Shown here: piece by piece, positions 6,484-6,779 of the stretch | Numbering within the stretch: the stretch's first letter is position 1 | Layout of the letters: each line of letters opens with the position of its first letter | Assembly: GCA_031282485.1 (NCBI GenBank) | Contig: JAITDQ010000378.1 | Coordinates: forward strand, 1 to 6,779 | Length of the DNA stretch: 6,779 nt | DNA from: Tannerella sp. | Lineage (GTDB): Bacteria > Bacteroidota > Bacteroidia > Bacteroidales > Tannerellaceae | Direction: 5' to 3' | Translations under genes and position numbers: made by a program | Notes under the pieces: model-generated | What the model was told of the DNA's origin: nothing | What the model saw: only the letters and a program-made list of their open reading frames with translations | The model's database searches: none

Positions 6484-6520
6484 AAAAAAAGAGCACGGGT
6501 GTGAAAACTCCGCGCTCTTT
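6484..6520 (-). terminator. Rho-independent terminator of the leftward edge gene
   Basis: On the minus strand AAAGAGC (forward 6514-6520) pairs with GCTCTTT (forward 6488-6494), with further G-C pairs inside after one mismatch. The T run required for termination follows in the leftward direction (the seven A at forward 6484-6490). It lies about 28 bases beyond the stop codon of the membrane-protein gene. Confidence 0.75.
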
Positions 6521-6548
6521 GCAAATAAATACCAAAAAAGAAAGGCAA

Positions 6549-6779
6549 TTATTTATCAAGAAGTTTCGCTAACAAGCCTTTGCCGACAACGGTAATCCAT
6601 CCGAACAGCAGTCCGAGAAATCCGTAAATCAGTTCTACCGTTACCGCCGAACAAAGATTGTCTCCGGCGCCCGGCACATAGTTGATGATGCCGAAAAAAC
6701 ATCCCGATGCGACAAACATCGACGGGATATAGTTAATCCACGGCACTTTGTCCAAGTACAGCACAACGAAAACAATAAT
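6549..6779 (-). CDS. C-terminal part of a membrane protein (partial at right edge)
   Basis: The frame is open from the right edge to a TAA at 6549-6551, giving 76 residues. A GTG at 6764 could be read as a start, but five more codons (IIVFV) continue upstream to the edge, so the gene most likely begins outside the window. The segment is strongly hydrophobic, with about three membrane-spanning stretches (the first at the edge, then about SMFVASGCFFGIINYV, then about LIYGFLGLLFGWITVV) and a short basic C-terminus (KGLLAKLLDK). Between the spans lies a small polar loop with PGAGDN. I do not recognise the family. It has its own terminator and converges on the OmpH-like gene. Confidence 0.7.
   Translation of the reverse strand: MIVFVVLYLDKVPWINYIPSMFVASGCFFGIINYVPGAGDNLCSAVTVELIYGFLGLLFGWITVVGKGLLAKLLDK

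Noticed and set aside
1..6779. CRISPR array, tRNA, rRNA or insertion sequence
   Set aside because: No spaced direct repeats, no tRNA-like cloverleaf, no rRNA-like segment and no transposase frame were seen on either strand.

Overview
The window looks like a piece of a Bacteroidales (phylum Bacteroidota) chromosome. Three things point there: the protein families (a two-domain beta-helix lipoprotein ending in a GAYEY motif, an OmpH/Skp-type protein with an N-terminal membrane anchor, a PepD-type M20 dipeptidase), the lack of clear Shine-Dalgarno sequences before the genes, and a TAnnTTTG-type -7 element at 5496-5503. I cannot name the genus.

Layout. (1) 1-112: the 3' end of an unidentified rightward gene. 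(2) 113-285: a short region that may hold the tail of a second gene in opposite orientation. (3) 286-1233: a markedly AT-rich rightward gene (about 30-33% G+C in two 60-base blocks I counted, against 45-65% in blocks from the neighbouring genes). Its N-terminal half resembles a calcineurin-like metallophosphoesterase in which every recognisable metal-ligand motif has been replaced. (4) 5376 down to 1220: three leftward genes, probably one transcription unit: pepD (aminoacyl-histidine dipeptidase), a beta-helix lipoprotein, and an endonuclease/exonuclease/phosphatase (EEP) lipoprotein. The EEP gene is interrupted by a frameshift at a run of nine A that cuts off the last catalytic motif (SDH); that motif is still intact in another frame just beyond. 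(5) 5377-5524: a divergent promoter region. (6) 5525-6374: two rightward genes, a 71-residue membrane-anchored protein and an OmpH/Skp-like protein, ending in a strong terminator. (7) 6549-6779: the 3' part of a leftward membrane-protein gene with its own terminator, converging on the OmpH gene.

The pepD operon combines a cytosolic dipeptidase with two exported lipoproteins; shared function is not evident from sequence. The 71-residue protein and the OmpH-like protein probably work in the cell envelope. The points most worth a second look are the pseudo-metallophosphoesterase in the AT-rich block and the poly(A) frameshift that lies next to it.
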